DNA of 64,000 nt from Chryseosolibacter histidinae (GTDB taxonomy: Bacteria; Bacteroidota; Bacteroidia; Cytophagales; Cyclobacteriaceae). A program made the translations under genes and the position numbers. Below the pieces are notes generated by a model. It did no database searches, had not been told where the DNA came from, and saw nothing but the letters and a program-made list of their open reading frames with translations. This document shows positions 1 through 8,668 of the stretch, piece by piece; position 1 is the stretch's first letter, and each line of letters begins with the position of its first letter. The DNA is taken from the NCBI RefSeq assembly GCF_018598225.1, contig NZ_JAHESF010000006.1, positions 202,635 through 266,634 on the forward strand. The letters are read 5' to 3'.

Positions 1-1083
1 CAGAGCTTTTTTATCGGCATTGGTGCCATCGTGGCCTCTTACCTCCCCTATATCTTCAACAGGTTCATGGGCATCTCCAACACCGCAGCGGTTGCCGGAG
101 AGGTAAGTGACAACGTGAAGTATTCATTCTATGCCGGGGCTGCCATGCTTTTTATCACCGTGATGTGGACCGTGCTCAGCACCAAAGAATATCCGCCTGA
201 CCCGGCCTTCGAATCGGCGCTGAAATCCAAACAAAAAAAGAACATCGAGAACGAAGGGCTGTATCAGCAGAAGTTCATGAGAACAGGACTGGTGCTGGCC
301 GCGCTGGGCACGCTGCTGTCCCTGGTCATCGCTATGTTTGCGCTTGAAAAGGAGCTTTTTGTGCTGGCAATAGGCCTGGCGTTGTTCGGCGTCGTTCACA
401 TCATGGCGTCATACCTCATCCGGCAAAACCGCTCCTATCTCGGCATTGTGCACATTGTAAAGGACTTCAATACCATGCCGCGCACCATGATCCAGCTGGC
501 CTATGTGCAGTTCTTTTCGTGGTTCGCCTTGTTTGCCATGTGGATCTATACCACCCCCGCGGTGACCAGTCATATTTTCAAGACCACCGATCCCCGCTCC
601 GCTGCGTATAACGATGGCGCCGACCTCGTAGGCAAATTGTTCGGCGACTACAACGGCATTGCCGCGCTGGCAGCCATTGCGTTGCCTTTTATTGCGCGTT
701 ATACAAGTCGCCGCGTCACTCACCTTATCGCCCTGAGCTGTGGCGGCGTCGGACTCATTTCATTCCTGTTCATTTCAGATCCCGGTATGCTTTGGCTTCC
801 CATGATCGGCGTCGGCATTGCGTGGGCGAGCATCCTTTCCATTCCTTATGCCATGCTCTCGGGCTCACTACCCTCAGAGAAGATGGGTTATTACATGGGG
901 GTATTCAACTTCTTCATCGTGATACCACAGATCGTGGCGGCTACACTTCTGGGATTCCTGCTGAACAAAGTGTTTGGTGGTCAATCCATTTATGTGCTGG
1001 TGGCCGGAGGTGTGTCAATGATCGTGGCCGGGCTGTTGAGCTTGATGGTAAATGACCGTGATGAGGTTAATCCGGGGGAGTAA
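1..1083 (+). CDS. MFS transporter, SLC45/GPH-like (5' partial)
   Basis: C-terminal part of a polytopic major-facilitator transporter. The reading frame is open from base 1 (GTG at 31 is an internal Val codon), so the start lies upstream of the window. At least eight hydrophobic segments are visible, with a charged cytoplasmic loop (LKSKQKKNIENEG) and the segment MIQLAYVQFFSWFALFAMW, typical of SLC45/GPH-type sugar:cation symporters in Bacteroidota. The likely role is proton-coupled uptake of a sugar across the inner membrane, but the substrate cannot be read from this fragment. It ends in a short charged tail (NDRDEVNPGE). An esterase with a glycogen-binding-like N-domain follows on the same strand, which is compatible with a carbohydrate-use context. 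A repeat separates the two genes. The family call is firm; the substrate is unknown. Confidence 0.85.
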   Translation, partial: QSFFIGIGAIVASYLPYIFNRFMGISNTAAVAGEVSDNVKYSFYAGAAMLFITVMWTVLSTKEYPPDPAFESALKSKQKKNIENEGLYQQKFMRTGLVLAALGTLLSLVIAMFALEKELFVLAIGLALFGVVHIMASYLIRQNRSYLGIVHIVKDFNTMPRTMIQLAYVQFFSWFALFAMWIYTTPAVTSHIFKTTDPRSAAYNDGADLVGKLFGDYNGIAALAAIALPFIARYTSRRVTHLIALSCGGVGLISFLFISDPGMLWLPMIGVGIAWASILSIPYAMLSGSLPSEKMGYYMGVFNFFIVIPQIVAATLLGFLLNKVFGGQSIYVLVAGGVSMIVAGLLSLMVNDRDEVNPGE

Positions 1084-1130
1084 GTTTAAAGTTTAAGGTC
1101 TCAGGTTTAAAGTTTAATGTTTAAAGTTGC
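1084..1130. repeat. GTTTAAAGTTTAA direct repeats
   Basis: Several imperfect tandem units of GTTTAAAGTTTAA fill the gap between the transporter stop and the esterase. A related stretch lies at 60048-60080 in front of a metal permease gene. Confidence 0.7.
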
Positions 1131-1162
1131 TGAGCCAATGGCAAGTTGTAAATTGCTGTATC

Positions 1163-2350
1163 ATGCGAGTTTTCTTTTTTCTGCTGGTCGTTTCGTGTAA
1201 CTGTTTTGCGCAGGACTATTCGTCGTTTACGGCTACTGTTCAGGAGCTTTATACGCTTAAAACTCCAAGCGCAGTAACAGAAGTGTGGAATGAGCTGGTG
1301 GAATCCGAAGACATTCCATTGGTGCGCGAAGATTCTGTGGCGTTCCTCTATCGTGGCGAGGCAAAGTCTGTGGTGTGGATGGGTGACTTCAACGGATGGG
1401 GCTACCACAAGAATTTCAATAACAAAGGCAAACGGATTCCGAACACGGATCTCTGGATCCTGAAGGCTGCGTTCCCGAAAGATGCCCGGCTCGATTACAA
1501 GATCCTGATCGATGATGCCAACTGGATCCTCGATCCTTATAACACAGATCATCAATGGTCCGGCGTAGGCGGTGGAAGCCCCAACTCGGAGCTGCGCATG
1601 CCCGGATGGAAGGAAGATCCACTCACTACCACACCGCTCCCGGACATGAAGCGCGGCAAGCTTGAAAAAGACCTGCTGCTCAACAGCCAGGCGCTGGCCT
1701 ATCAGATAACCTACAGCATCTATATTCCCAGCGGTTACAAACCTTCCAATGTTTACCCGGTGATCTACGTTACGGATGGCTACGAGTACATGCACGATCG
1801 CCTTGGCAACATGGTGACCATTCTCGATAACCTCATCCATCTCGGAAAGATCAAACCGGTGGTAGCCGTTTTCATCGACCATCGCGAACCCGTGAACAGG
1901 TCTAACAACCGGCGCATGACAGAGCTGGCCATGAATGAAAAATACATGAGCTTCCTTACGGAGGAATTGATGCCACTCATCGAACAGCATTACAGGATCA
2001 CTAAAGACCCAGCACAACGCGCTGTGATGGGTACCTCGATGGGTGGATTGTCTGCAGCCTATTTTGCTTTCTCCAAACCTGGTCTCTTCGGACTTGCCGG
2101 CATCCAATCGCCTGCCTTCTGGTTCAAACCCGAGATCTATACGCTGTGCGATAATCCCGAGAACCCTCCCCTGAAGATCTTCATGACCACCGGCCTCATC
2201 CACGATACCGAAGAAGGCGCCCGTAAAATGAAAACCATTTTGGAAAAGAACACCTGCACCTATGTCTACAAAGAAGTGAACCAGGGGCACTCCTGGGGCA
2301 ACTGGAGGGATTCGATTGATGATATTCTGGTGTATTTCTTCGGAGGTTAG
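1163..2350 (+). CDS. Secreted esterase with E-set/glycogen-binding-like N-domain (enterochelin esterase/esterase D family)
   Basis: Predicted exported alpha/beta-hydrolase of 395 aa. I chose ATG 1163, which starts a signal peptide (MRVFFFLLVVSCNCFAQ), over an upstream TTG that only adds a non-signal extension. Residues ~55-150 form an early-set domain with the WMGDFNGWG motif seen in CBM48/AMPK-type modules. Residues ~165-395 match the Fes/IroE/esterase D fold: nucleophile Ser292 in GTSMGG, probable His376 in QGHSW, and an acidic residue near 348. Family members cleave siderophore, feruloyl or acetyl-sugar esters; the actual substrate here is not evident. No siderophore genes are adjacent, so a carbohydrate ester role is at least as likely. 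The VVSC stretch could also act as a weak lipobox. Confidence 0.85.
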   Translation: MRVFFFLLVVSCNCFAQDYSSFTATVQELYTLKTPSAVTEVWNELVESEDIPLVREDSVAFLYRGEAKSVVWMGDFNGWGYHKNFNNKGKRIPNTDLWILKAAFPKDARLDYKILIDDANWILDPYNTDHQWSGVGGGSPNSELRMPGWKEDPLTTTPLPDMKRGKLEKDLLLNSQALAYQITYSIYIPSGYKPSNVYPVIYVTDGYEYMHDRLGNMVTILDNLIHLGKIKPVVAVFIDHREPVNRSNNRRMTELAMNEKYMSFLTEELMPLIEQHYRITKDPAQRAVMGTSMGGLSAAYFAFSKPGLFGLAGIQSPAFWFKPEIYTLCDNPENPPLKIFMTTGLIHDTEEGARKMKTILEKNTCTYVYKEVNQGHSWGNWRDSIDDILVYFFGG

Positions 2351-2380
2351 ACTCAACCCTTCGAACACCCCTTTATACAC

Positions 2381-2452
2381 ACCCCTTTGAGGGTTTTGCA
2401 GAGGCGTACGAACTTTAAGAGGCACTGCCTCGTGAAAAGCCCTCAAAGGGTT
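2381..2452. repeat. Long inverted repeat with inner hairpin
   Basis: Arms 2381-2397 and 2435-2452 (core CCCTTTGAGGG / CCCTCAAAGGG) pair over about 16 bp. The loop carries a second GAGGC/GCCTC stem. It lies just after the esterase stop. It may serve as a terminator-like structure or be a miniature mobile element. Confidence 0.6.
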
Positions 2453-2523
2453 ATATAATAATTCTATATTCTATATTCTTCTAATCAAACCTACATCCTA
2501 TTTCCCAAATCCCGATTCTGCCG

Positions 2524-2531
2524 TAAATTCG
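2524..2531 (+). promoter_or_regulatory. Candidate -7 box TAAATTCG
   Basis: TAAATTCG matches the Bacteroidota TAnnTTTG -7 element at 7 of 8 positions and lies 37 bp before the lipoprotein ATG. No clear -33 box is seen. Confidence 0.35.
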
Positions 2532-2568
2532 GCACCTGATTTGATTTCATTCATCAAACCCCTGGTAT

Positions 2569-3705
2569 ATGAAAGTACGTTTACTGATCTGGTGTTCCTT
2601 TATATTGCTGGCCGCCTGCAGCTCGGGCAAAAAGGCGTATGAACGCGGCGATTATTTTGGTGCGGTTACAAAGGCTATTACACGCCTCAGGCAGAATCCC
2701 GATCACTCCAAGACCGTTGAAACGCTCAGAAGCGCCTACCCTTTGGCGGTTGACTTCTATGAGACTCAGGCCAAAAACGAAATTGCTTCCAATTCACCGT
2801 TCAAGTGGAAAAATGCCATCCAGTCTTACAGCCAGATCAACTACATGTATGAGCAGATCAGGCAGTGCCCTGGCTGTTTGAAGGTGATCAGCAACCCCAA
2901 GAACTATTACGCCGAGATCGGCCCGCTTAAAGAAAAAGCTGCCGATGAAAGTTATAACGCTGGCATTACGGCCCTCATGAAAGGTACCCGTGCCGATGCC
3001 AAACAGGCTTATTTCAATTTTAAAGATGCCCAGGCTTTTGTACCTGGCTACAAAGATGTTGTGGAATACCTGGACAAGTCGAAGTTCGAGGCCACGGTAA
3101 AAGTGATCCTGGAGCAGATCCCGGTTCCCGCAAGGTACAACCTGAGCGGCGGATTTTTCCAGGACAAGGTTGAAGAATACCTGCATACCAGCTACCCTGA
3201 CGAAGGCTTTGTTAAATTCTACACGCCACAGGAAGCCAGCAAGGCCAACCTTCCCCAGGCTGACCAGATCATGCGCATCCAGTTCGACGATTTCTCCGTG
3301 GGCAACGTGAACATGAAAGAAAAGGAAGAAACGGTATCAAAAGACAGCGTAAAGGTTGGCGAAGCCAAGGTTGAAGGCAAAACCGTTCCCGTCTACAATA
3401 CCGTAAAAGCAAAGCTTACCACCTATCGCAAGGAAGTGATCTCCACAGGCCTGCTGAGCATGCTCATCGTGGATGCCAAAAGCAACGGCGTGCTTCAGCA
3501 TAAAAAGTTCAATGGCGAATACAGCTGGGTAAATTCCTGGGCGCGCTACAATGGCGATGAGAGGGCCCTTACCGATCAACAGCTCAACCTCTGCAAACAA
3601 AAAGAGATGCAACCTCCTGTGAACCAGGACCTGTTCCTCGAGTTCACCAGGCCGATCTATAATCAGCTGGTGCCGGCGATCAAGGGGTTCTACCAGAACT
3701 ATTAG
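2569..3705 (+). CDS. Lipoprotein of unknown function, TPR-like N-terminus
   Basis: A 378-aa protein with a lipoprotein signal (ILLAAC, Cys17 after LAA). The mature N-terminus (KKAYERGDYFGAVTKAITRLRQNPDHSKT) resembles a tetratricopeptide helix pair, and residues ~125-170 look like another. The C-terminal half is beta-rich with charged segments and ends in a short aromatic tail. It is probably anchored in the outer or inner membrane and faces the periplasm. I do not recognise a named family. It stands alone, with its own possible promoter at 2524 and a strong terminator at 3764, so it is likely monocistronic. Confidence 0.8.
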   Translation: MKVRLLIWCSFILLAACSSGKKAYERGDYFGAVTKAITRLRQNPDHSKTVETLRSAYPLAVDFYETQAKNEIASNSPFKWKNAIQSYSQINYMYEQIRQCPGCLKVISNPKNYYAEIGPLKEKAADESYNAGITALMKGTRADAKQAYFNFKDAQAFVPGYKDVVEYLDKSKFEATVKVILEQIPVPARYNLSGGFFQDKVEEYLHTSYPDEGFVKFYTPQEASKANLPQADQIMRIQFDDFSVGNVNMKEKEETVSKDSVKVGEAKVEGKTVPVYNTVKAKLTTYRKEVISTGLLSMLIVDAKSNGVLQHKKFNGEYSWVNSWARYNGDERALTDQQLNLCKQKEMQPPVNQDLFLEFTRPIYNQLVPAIKGFYQNY

Positions 3706-3708
3706 AAT

Positions 3709-3875
3709 CGTCCACAGTCCACGGCAGTTGGGGTATAAACTCTTCTGAAATACAGAATCAAGGAGCCCTTTTTCTCGTAGAGGAAGGGCTTCTTAGTTTT
3801 TGGAAAGCCTTATTCAGAACTTAACCTGGCTAGGGGAATCTATATGCCGTGGACTGTGGACCGTCGACTGTGGAC
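3709..3875. repeat. GTCCACGG/GTCGACTGTGGAC repeat, split copy
   Basis: Two blocks of the GTCGAC/GTCCAC palindromic family, 3709-3727 and 3847-3875, flank the lipoprotein gene's terminator. Related copies occur at 21391-21427, 21597-21634 and 40573-40630. Confidence 0.65.
3764..3801 (+). terminator. Rho-independent terminator after the lipoprotein gene
   Basis: A 12-bp stem, AGCCCTTTTTCT (3764-3775) with AGAGGAAGGGCT (3779-3790), includes two G-U pairs, has a 3-nt loop and is followed by TCTTAGTTTTT. Confidence 0.8.
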
Positions 3876-3945
3876 TTTTTCATCCAGGCCAATCCAACAG
3901 AACTATTTTCTACGTAAATAGGGTTATTGATAAAAAAATAATCAC

Positions 3946-4599
3946 ATGCGACTCGCTATTGTCTCATTGGCTGCATGCCTGATGGTCGCCGGAAGCTCCT
4001 GCGGCCAGAAAAATAAACAGGAGGAAAAAACCATGGTAAACGAAGTGTCAAACAACGCGGCACTGGAAACAGCCACCTTTGGATCAGGGTGTTTCTGGTG
4101 TACCGAAGCGATCTTTTTGAATGTTGATGGGGTAAAGAAGGTAGTATCCGGCTACATGGGTGGTAAAGTGAAGAATCCCACCTACAAAGAAGTCTGCAGC
4201 GGACTGACAGGCCATGCTGAGGTCATTCAGCTGACGTATGATCCGGCCGTTGTAACGTACGAAGAACTGCTGGAGATCTTCTGGCAAACCCACGACCCCA
4301 CTACCCTCAACAGGCAGGGAGCGGACGAAGGCACGCAATACCGCTCGGTTGTATTTTATCACAACGATGAGCAAAAACGGCTGGCTGAATTTTACAAGAA
4401 AAAGCTGGATGAAGCCAAGGCATTTGACGGCCCTATCGTCACTGAGATCACCAAGGTGAGCGACTTTTACAAAGCTGAAGACTACCATCAAAATTATTAT
4501 AACCTAAATAGCAACGCTCCATACTGTTCATTTGTCATTCAGCCGAAATTGCAGAAGTTTAAGAAAGTGTTTAAAGAAAAATTAAAAAAAGAGATTTAA
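3946..4599 (+). CDS. msrA: Peptide-methionine (S)-S-oxide reductase MsrA, exported
   Basis: Repairs proteins by reducing methionine-S-sulfoxide. The catalytic motif GCFWCTE is present (Cys49, Cys52), with the family's TGHAEV, THDPTTLNRQGAD and GTQYRS segments. Length is 217 aa because of an N-terminal export signal (MRLAIVSLAACLMVAGSSC) that probably makes it a periplasmic lipoprotein, although the lipobox is weak (GSSC). No MsrB domain is fused and no msrB is adjacent. The C-terminus is Lys-rich. Periplasmic MsrA is common in this phylum and protects envelope proteins from oxidation. The ATG at 3946 is supported by the signal peptide. Terminator at 4710. Confidence 0.95.
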   Translation: MRLAIVSLAACLMVAGSSCGQKNKQEEKTMVNEVSNNAALETATFGSGCFWCTEAIFLNVDGVKKVVSGYMGGKVKNPTYKEVCSGLTGHAEVIQLTYDPAVVTYEELLEIFWQTHDPTTLNRQGADEGTQYRSVVFYHNDEQKRLAEFYKKKLDEAKAFDGPIVTEITKVSDFYKAEDYHQNYYNLNSNAPYCSFVIQPKLQKFKKVFKEKLKKEI

Positions 4600-4709
4600 G
4601 CCGCTGAATTTTCAAAAAAATCTAAAATAATTATGAAACTAATCATCTAAACCTGCGTTATAAATACTTGAGTAGAGTAATTCTTCTCATAGGTTTAGGT
4701 TTAGGTAAC

Positions 4710-4739
4710 AAAAAAGCCCAGAGACGCTGGGCTTTTTTG
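4710..4739 (+). terminator. Terminator after msrA
   Basis: Stem AAAAAAGCCCAG / CTGGGCTTTTTT with loop AGACG. It can act in either direction; its position fits msrA. Confidence 0.85.
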
Positions 4740-4782
4740 CATTTATGGCCACTGGTGAAATCTCGCGGCAATTGATCGGCAA

Positions 4783-4816
4783 TAAAAAAAGCCTGCAGCA
4801 TTCACTACAGGCTCTT
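4783..4816 (-). terminator. Terminator of the YfiR/sensor operon
   Basis: On the minus strand, AGCCTGTAG - loop - CTGCAGGCT is followed by TTTTTTTATT, 22 nt after the sensor gene stop. Confidence 0.85.
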
Positions 4817-4837
4817 CGGTTGAGTTTTTAAGTTCTG

Positions 4838-6811
4838 TTATGACACTGTGACCTTGCCGTTTACTTTCAGTGAAGTAATATCGTAAGCGATCTTCAGCAC
4901 TTTGGTCACTACACCTGCTTTGTTCTTCACAGGCGAATAAGACGCCTTCAGCCACACTTCTTCACCGTTCTTGTTGATACGTTTAAAGTCGCCACGGTTT
5001 ACACGGCCTGAAGCCAGGTCGCGCCAGAGGTTCTTATAACTATCGGTGCTTCTTTCTTCTTTCGGTACAAACAGCCTGTGGTGTTCACCCACGATCTCTT
5101 CGGCCTTGTATCCCATCAGGTCGAGGAAGTTATGGTTAGCCTTCAGCACCACACCTTCAACGTCGAACTCCACAACGGCCATGGTATCGTTTATTACCCT
5201 CATGGTACCTTCTACTTCTGCCTGGCCGCGTTGCATTTCTTCCTGCGTTGCCTGGAGCTCTTCCATGTTCTGGCGCATTTCCTCTTCCTGGGCGCGCATC
5301 TGTTCGGTCATCTCCTGAGACTCTTCCAGCAGGCGCTGGGTCTTGGCGTTGATCTTCACAGACGAGATGGTAGAAGCAATGCTCTCTGCGATCTTCTGAA
5401 CAAACTCCATTTCGTAATCCTGGAACACTGTAAAAGAAGCGATCTCCACCACACCGAAGATCTGGTCGTTGACCTTCAGCGGCACGATGAGCACGCTGGT
5501 AGGGTTGGCGTCGCCCAGCCCTGACGTGATCTTGATATAGCTCTGAGGAACTTCGGTGAGGTATACGATGTCTCCCTCCTGCCACGCCTGACCCGCAAGG
5601 CCTTCGCCTCTGTGGATCTTGTGGTTGAGGAACTTCTTCTTATCCCACGCATAGCAGGCCTTCATAGACATGCTGGGCTCGCCATCGTCTTCGGTATCGT
5701 CAACAATGTACAACGCACCCTGATTGGCCTTGAGGTACTTCACCAGGTTGCCAATGATCTCGTCAGCCAGCTTCAGCAGGTCGCTGTTATTGGTCCGGAG
5801 AATTTCACCGAACTTCGCCTGGCCCTCAGTGGCCCAGTTGCGTTTCTTATCATCTTCCGCAACCTTGGAAAGGTTATCACGCATATTGATCAGCGCGTTA
5901 CCGAGAACGTCGTGCTGGCTCAACGGTTTAAAGTCTGACTGGTAATTTCCATTACCGATATTCTCCGCAAAGAAGGTAGTAGCCTTCAGACCATTCACCA
6001 GGCTGTCCATCGCTACGGCCATATCGCCGATCTCGTCGTTGTTGAACTTGGTCTGCTTGTCTTCCACCAGCTCTCCTTTGCCCAGCTTCACCACGATATT
6101 CTTCAGGAAGTTCACCGGTTTGGTGATGGAGAGTACAAGGTAAATAGCACTGATGATGGCAATGGCCAGGAACACACCACCCAGCATGAGGGTCAGTGTC
6201 TTCAGCCTGTCGATAGAATCGATCACTTCTATATCCGATTTCGCGGTAAGCTCATTCTGCTTTTGCGCGATAAAGGCGAGTTTTTTGATCAGCGTATTGG
6301 TAATGGGAATAACCTCGCTTTCTATGGAGTTCTCGGCCATGAACTTCACCGTAGGATCTTCATAGTTCTCGAAGGTCTGCAGGTTGGCCATGATCGACTG
6401 GCGCTGGATGTTGATCAGTGAATCGAAATTATTGAACACTGTATCCATCCTCAGCTTCTGGTCAGGGGCCCAGTTCACCGCAAGCTGTTCGATCTGCTTT
6501 CTCAGGGCGGGGTAGTCCGTTTCCTGGAGCTGACGCAATGCGTTTTTGTCTTCCTGGTTGGTCTGAAGGTATACCCAGTTGGTGACCAACATCCTTGAGC
6601 GGGTTACCAGGAGGATAAACTCGTTCACAGCATCTTTTGAAGGCCTGTAATTGTCCTTTGAGCTCTTCACAACATTGTCGATGGTGTTGCCATTACCAAA
6701 GATGATGGACACGACAAGGATGAACAGCGCAATGAGAACGATAAAACTACCTAGGATTTTATTCCCGATCGTTAACCGAAAGCGAAACTTCTTCTTTTCT
6801 TTTTCTTCCAT
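4838..6811 (-). CDS. Membrane HAMP-GAF-PAS sensor protein without a kinase domain
   Basis: A 657-aa inner-membrane sensory protein. Order: short basic N-terminus; TM1 ~18-39; four-helix-bundle periplasmic domain ~40-205 (MCP-like); TM2 ~206-229; HAMP ~230-283; GAF ~335-485; long coiled coil ~485-540 (EESQEMTEQMRAQEEEMRQN); PAS ~540-650 with a typical WLKASYSPVKN end. No histidine kinase, GGDEF, phosphatase or methyl-accepting signalling tip follows the PAS domain, so output must come through a partner. The gene begins 8 nt after the stop of a YfiR-like gene, and the two form one operon. By analogy to YfiR-YfiN, the periplasmic YfiR may modulate this receptor; that is inference. Domain calls are confident, the signalling partner is unknown. 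Confidence 0.88.
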   Translation of the reverse strand: MEEKEKKKFRFRLTIGNKILGSFIVLIALFILVVSIIFGNGNTIDNVVKSSKDNYRPSKDAVNEFILLVTRSRMLVTNWVYLQTNQEDKNALRQLQETDYPALRKQIEQLAVNWAPDQKLRMDTVFNNFDSLINIQRQSIMANLQTFENYEDPTVKFMAENSIESEVIPITNTLIKKLAFIAQKQNELTAKSDIEVIDSIDRLKTLTLMLGGVFLAIAIISAIYLVLSITKPVNFLKNIVVKLGKGELVEDKQTKFNNDEIGDMAVAMDSLVNGLKATTFFAENIGNGNYQSDFKPLSQHDVLGNALINMRDNLSKVAEDDKKRNWATEGQAKFGEILRTNNSDLLKLADEIIGNLVKYLKANQGALYIVDDTEDDGEPSMSMKACYAWDKKKFLNHKIHRGEGLAGQAWQEGDIVYLTEVPQSYIKITSGLGDANPTSVLIVPLKVNDQIFGVVEIASFTVFQDYEMEFVQKIAESIASTISSVKINAKTQRLLEESQEMTEQMRAQEEEMRQNMEELQATQEEMQRGQAEVEGTMRVINDTMAVVEFDVEGVVLKANHNFLDLMGYKAEEIVGEHHRLFVPKEERSTDSYKNLWRDLASGRVNRGDFKRINKNGEEVWLKASYSPVKNKAGVVTKVLKIAYDITSLKVNGKVTVS

Positions 6812-6819
6812 AGTGGGGT

Positions 6820-7326
6820 TTAGATCAAAATCGCCATACTGGTGAGTGTATTTGAGATCTTTAAGTTATGCTTGCTGGCTGCAGCCTGATTTAACTCAAA
6901 GGCTAATTTACCATCTTTCATGATAAAGTTGATGTGACTGCCCTTCGTTCCCAGTCCCGGTTCTTCCGTGATCACGAGCACTGGCTGAACACCAACTTTC
7001 CCCATCACATCGGCCAATTGTGCAGAATGTGCTGCAGGAATAAACAGAATATTACATTTCCTGATCTCGGCCACTGAATTGATCCGCGTGATCTTGATGG
7101 AGCGATCCCCTACCTTCTTACCCTGCGTTCCCTGCCTGAGCTCTTCTGTGATCGGTGAATCGCCCAGCACGAAGATCTCAAAATCACCCTGACTGGATTC
7201 GTCGGGCCAAACCACATGCCGTGTAAAACTGAATATATAAACCGAATGCATTCTATAGCTCTGGGCCTGAACGCAGATGATGCTTGTCATCAGACACAAC
7301 AGGATGAGTGGGGCGCTCTTTCTCAT
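6820..7326 (-). CDS. YfiR family (DUF4154) periplasmic protein
   Basis: A 168-aa exported protein: signal peptide MRKSAPLILLCLMTSIICVQAQ, then the DUF4154 pattern: YIFSFTRHVVWPD near the N-terminus, FVLGDSPITEEL, ILFIPAAHS, VLVITEEPGL, and the closing segment INFIMKDGKLAFELN. In Pseudomonas, YfiR is a periplasmic repressor of the diguanylate cyclase YfiN. Here the adjacent downstream gene instead encodes a HAMP-GAF-PAS protein, so a shared regulatory principle with a different output is likely. The gene is first in a two-gene operon. Length is usual for the family. Confidence 0.88.
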   Translation of the reverse strand: MRKSAPLILLCLMTSIICVQAQSYRMHSVYIFSFTRHVVWPDESSQGDFEIFVLGDSPITEELRQGTQGKKVGDRSIKITRINSVAEIRKCNILFIPAAHSAQLADVMGKVGVQPVLVITEEPGLGTKGSHINFIMKDGKLAFELNQAAASKHNLKISNTLTSMAILI

Positions 7327-7657
7327 GATCCGGTAATTATAACAAGTTTCTTAAAAGCAAACAAAATTAACCCCCTGCACGCTGTAAAAAGTGCATATTC
7401 TCGAAATTTCTGACACTAGAACAGGATGGACAGGATTTACAAGATTCGCAGGATGGACCAGGATTAACCAGGATTAAAGATTCACGGGATCAGTCAGGAT
7501 CTAATGGATTGACAGGACGAACAGGATTGGTCTTAATTAAATATTATGGGCTTTCCTGATGACCCCGGGCATTTATCCTGTCAATCCTGAAAATCCTTTA
7601 ATCCTGGTTTTTATTTAGAAGGAAAGCCACTAACTTTTAAAATTAAATTACCCTGCT
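7327..7657. other. Intergenic region holding a GGATTNACAGGATT repeat cluster
   Basis: A 331-bp gap between divergent genes. Positions 7423-7520 hold many imperfect units of GGATTGACAGGATT and relatives; 7570-7608 hold the inverted form (ATCCTGTCAATCCTG, TTTAATCCTGGTTTTT). The two blocks can pair into a large hairpin. No ORF with protein-like composition was seen. Confidence 0.7.
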
Positions 7658-8512
7658 ATGTGCCGACTAATGGCTTACCTGGGCTCGCCCATTATTATTG
7701 ATAAACTGCTTTATCAACCAAAAAACTCACTTGTTAACCAGAGTATCAATGCCAAAGAGCTGGAAGAGCCTTTGAATGGCGACGGCTTCGGTCTTGGCTG
7801 GTACGCACGGGAAGTAAACTTCGAGCCCGTGACCTTTGTGTCGGTGCACCCGGCGTGGAGTAACCGCAACCTGCGCAACCTCGCGCCCAAGATCCGCACC
7901 GACTGCCTCATCGCGCACGTCCGGGCTGCCAGTGTGGGAGAAGTATCGGAGTCAAACTGCCACCCCTTTCAATACAAGAACATGCTGATGATGCATAACG
8001 GTGGTGTTGAAAATTTCTCCAACATAAAAAGGAAGATCCGCGAACCGTTGACCGATGAGCTTTATAACTGGATCAAAGGACAAACAGACTCAGAGCACAT
8101 CTTCGCTTACCTGCTGAACGACCTGTTCCGGAACCACAAGACGCTCAGTCCCGAAGCCGTGGTCGATGCCTTTGAGAACACCTTCAAAGCGCTGAAAAAA
8201 ATGATGGCTGAAAATAATATCCACGAGGCCGCCTACCTGAACATGGTGGTGACCAACGGACTGTTCATTGTGGGCACACGTTATGTCACAGACCCCAAAG
8301 AAGAACCCCTCACCCTCTATCACTCTGAAGGAAGCCGTTATGTGGTGGAAGACGGCGTCACACAGATGATGGCCCCGGAAGACGATGACCAGGCAGTGCT
8401 GGTGGTATCTGAAAAACTCTCCGACGACAAAGACTGGACTCTCATACCACCAAACCACTTTGTTATTGTAGACAATACGCTGAATGTAAGGATCAGGGCG
8501 ATCAAGGCTTAA
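7658..8512 (+). CDS. Class II glutamine amidotransferase (YafJ/EgtC-like)
   Basis: A 284-aa Ntn-type glutamine amidotransferase. Cys2 (MCRLMAYLG) becomes the N-terminal nucleophile after Met removal. GDGFGLGWY, the H-V-R-A-A segment (LIAHVRAASVG), NCHPFQY and MHNGGVENF are the glutaminase-site motifs of the YafJ/DUF1943 group. No synthase domain follows, so the acceptor of the released ammonia is unknown; relatives include EgtC of ergothioneine synthesis, which removes a gamma-glutamyl group. No ergothioneine genes are nearby. The start ATG is forced by the need for Cys2. Likely a single-gene unit. Confidence 0.9.
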   Translation: MCRLMAYLGSPIIIDKLLYQPKNSLVNQSINAKELEEPLNGDGFGLGWYAREVNFEPVTFVSVHPAWSNRNLRNLAPKIRTDCLIAHVRAASVGEVSESNCHPFQYKNMLMMHNGGVENFSNIKRKIREPLTDELYNWIKGQTDSEHIFAYLLNDLFRNHKTLSPEAVVDAFENTFKALKKMMAENNIHEAAYLNMVVTNGLFIVGTRYVTDPKEEPLTLYHSEGSRYVVEDGVTQMMAPEDDDQAVLVVSEKLSDDKDWTLIPPNHFVIVDNTLNVRIRAIKA

Positions 8513-8518
8513 ATCAGT

Positions 8519-8640
8519 TTGCCGGTTGCCAGTTGCCGGTTTAGAGAATAGTATACATCATTTGTGGGCTTAGTTCAGAATTCAAAAGTGCTTCTGTATA
8601 GTACTGAACTGGCAACCCGTAACTGGCAACTGGCAACTTT
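8519..8640. repeat. GCCAGTTGCCGG / AACTGGCAAC inverted repeat
   Basis: Left block 8519-8543 (GCCGGTTGCCAGTTGCCGG) and right block 8602-8640 (AACTGGCAAC three times) are inverted relative to one another around an AT-rich core. A dispersed-repeat type element. Confidence 0.65.
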
Positions 8641-8644
8641 TGTG

Positions 8645-8652
8645 TAGTTTCG
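8645..8652 (+). promoter_or_regulatory. Candidate -7 box TAGTTTCG for lhgO
   Basis: Matches TAnnTTTG at 7 of 8 positions, 16 bp before the GTG start. The spacing would give a very short leader. Confidence 0.4.
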
Positions 8653-8668
8653 CAGGAAATTCATCCTT

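Noticed and set aside
1121..2446. 441-codon minus-strand ORF antisense to the esterase
   Set aside because: No family similarity and it overlaps a well-supported secreted hydrolase; the frame stays open because of codon bias.
4690..4708. Telomere-like AGGTTTAGGTTTAGG
   Set aside because: Only two or three units next to a terminator; no evidence of a linear end.
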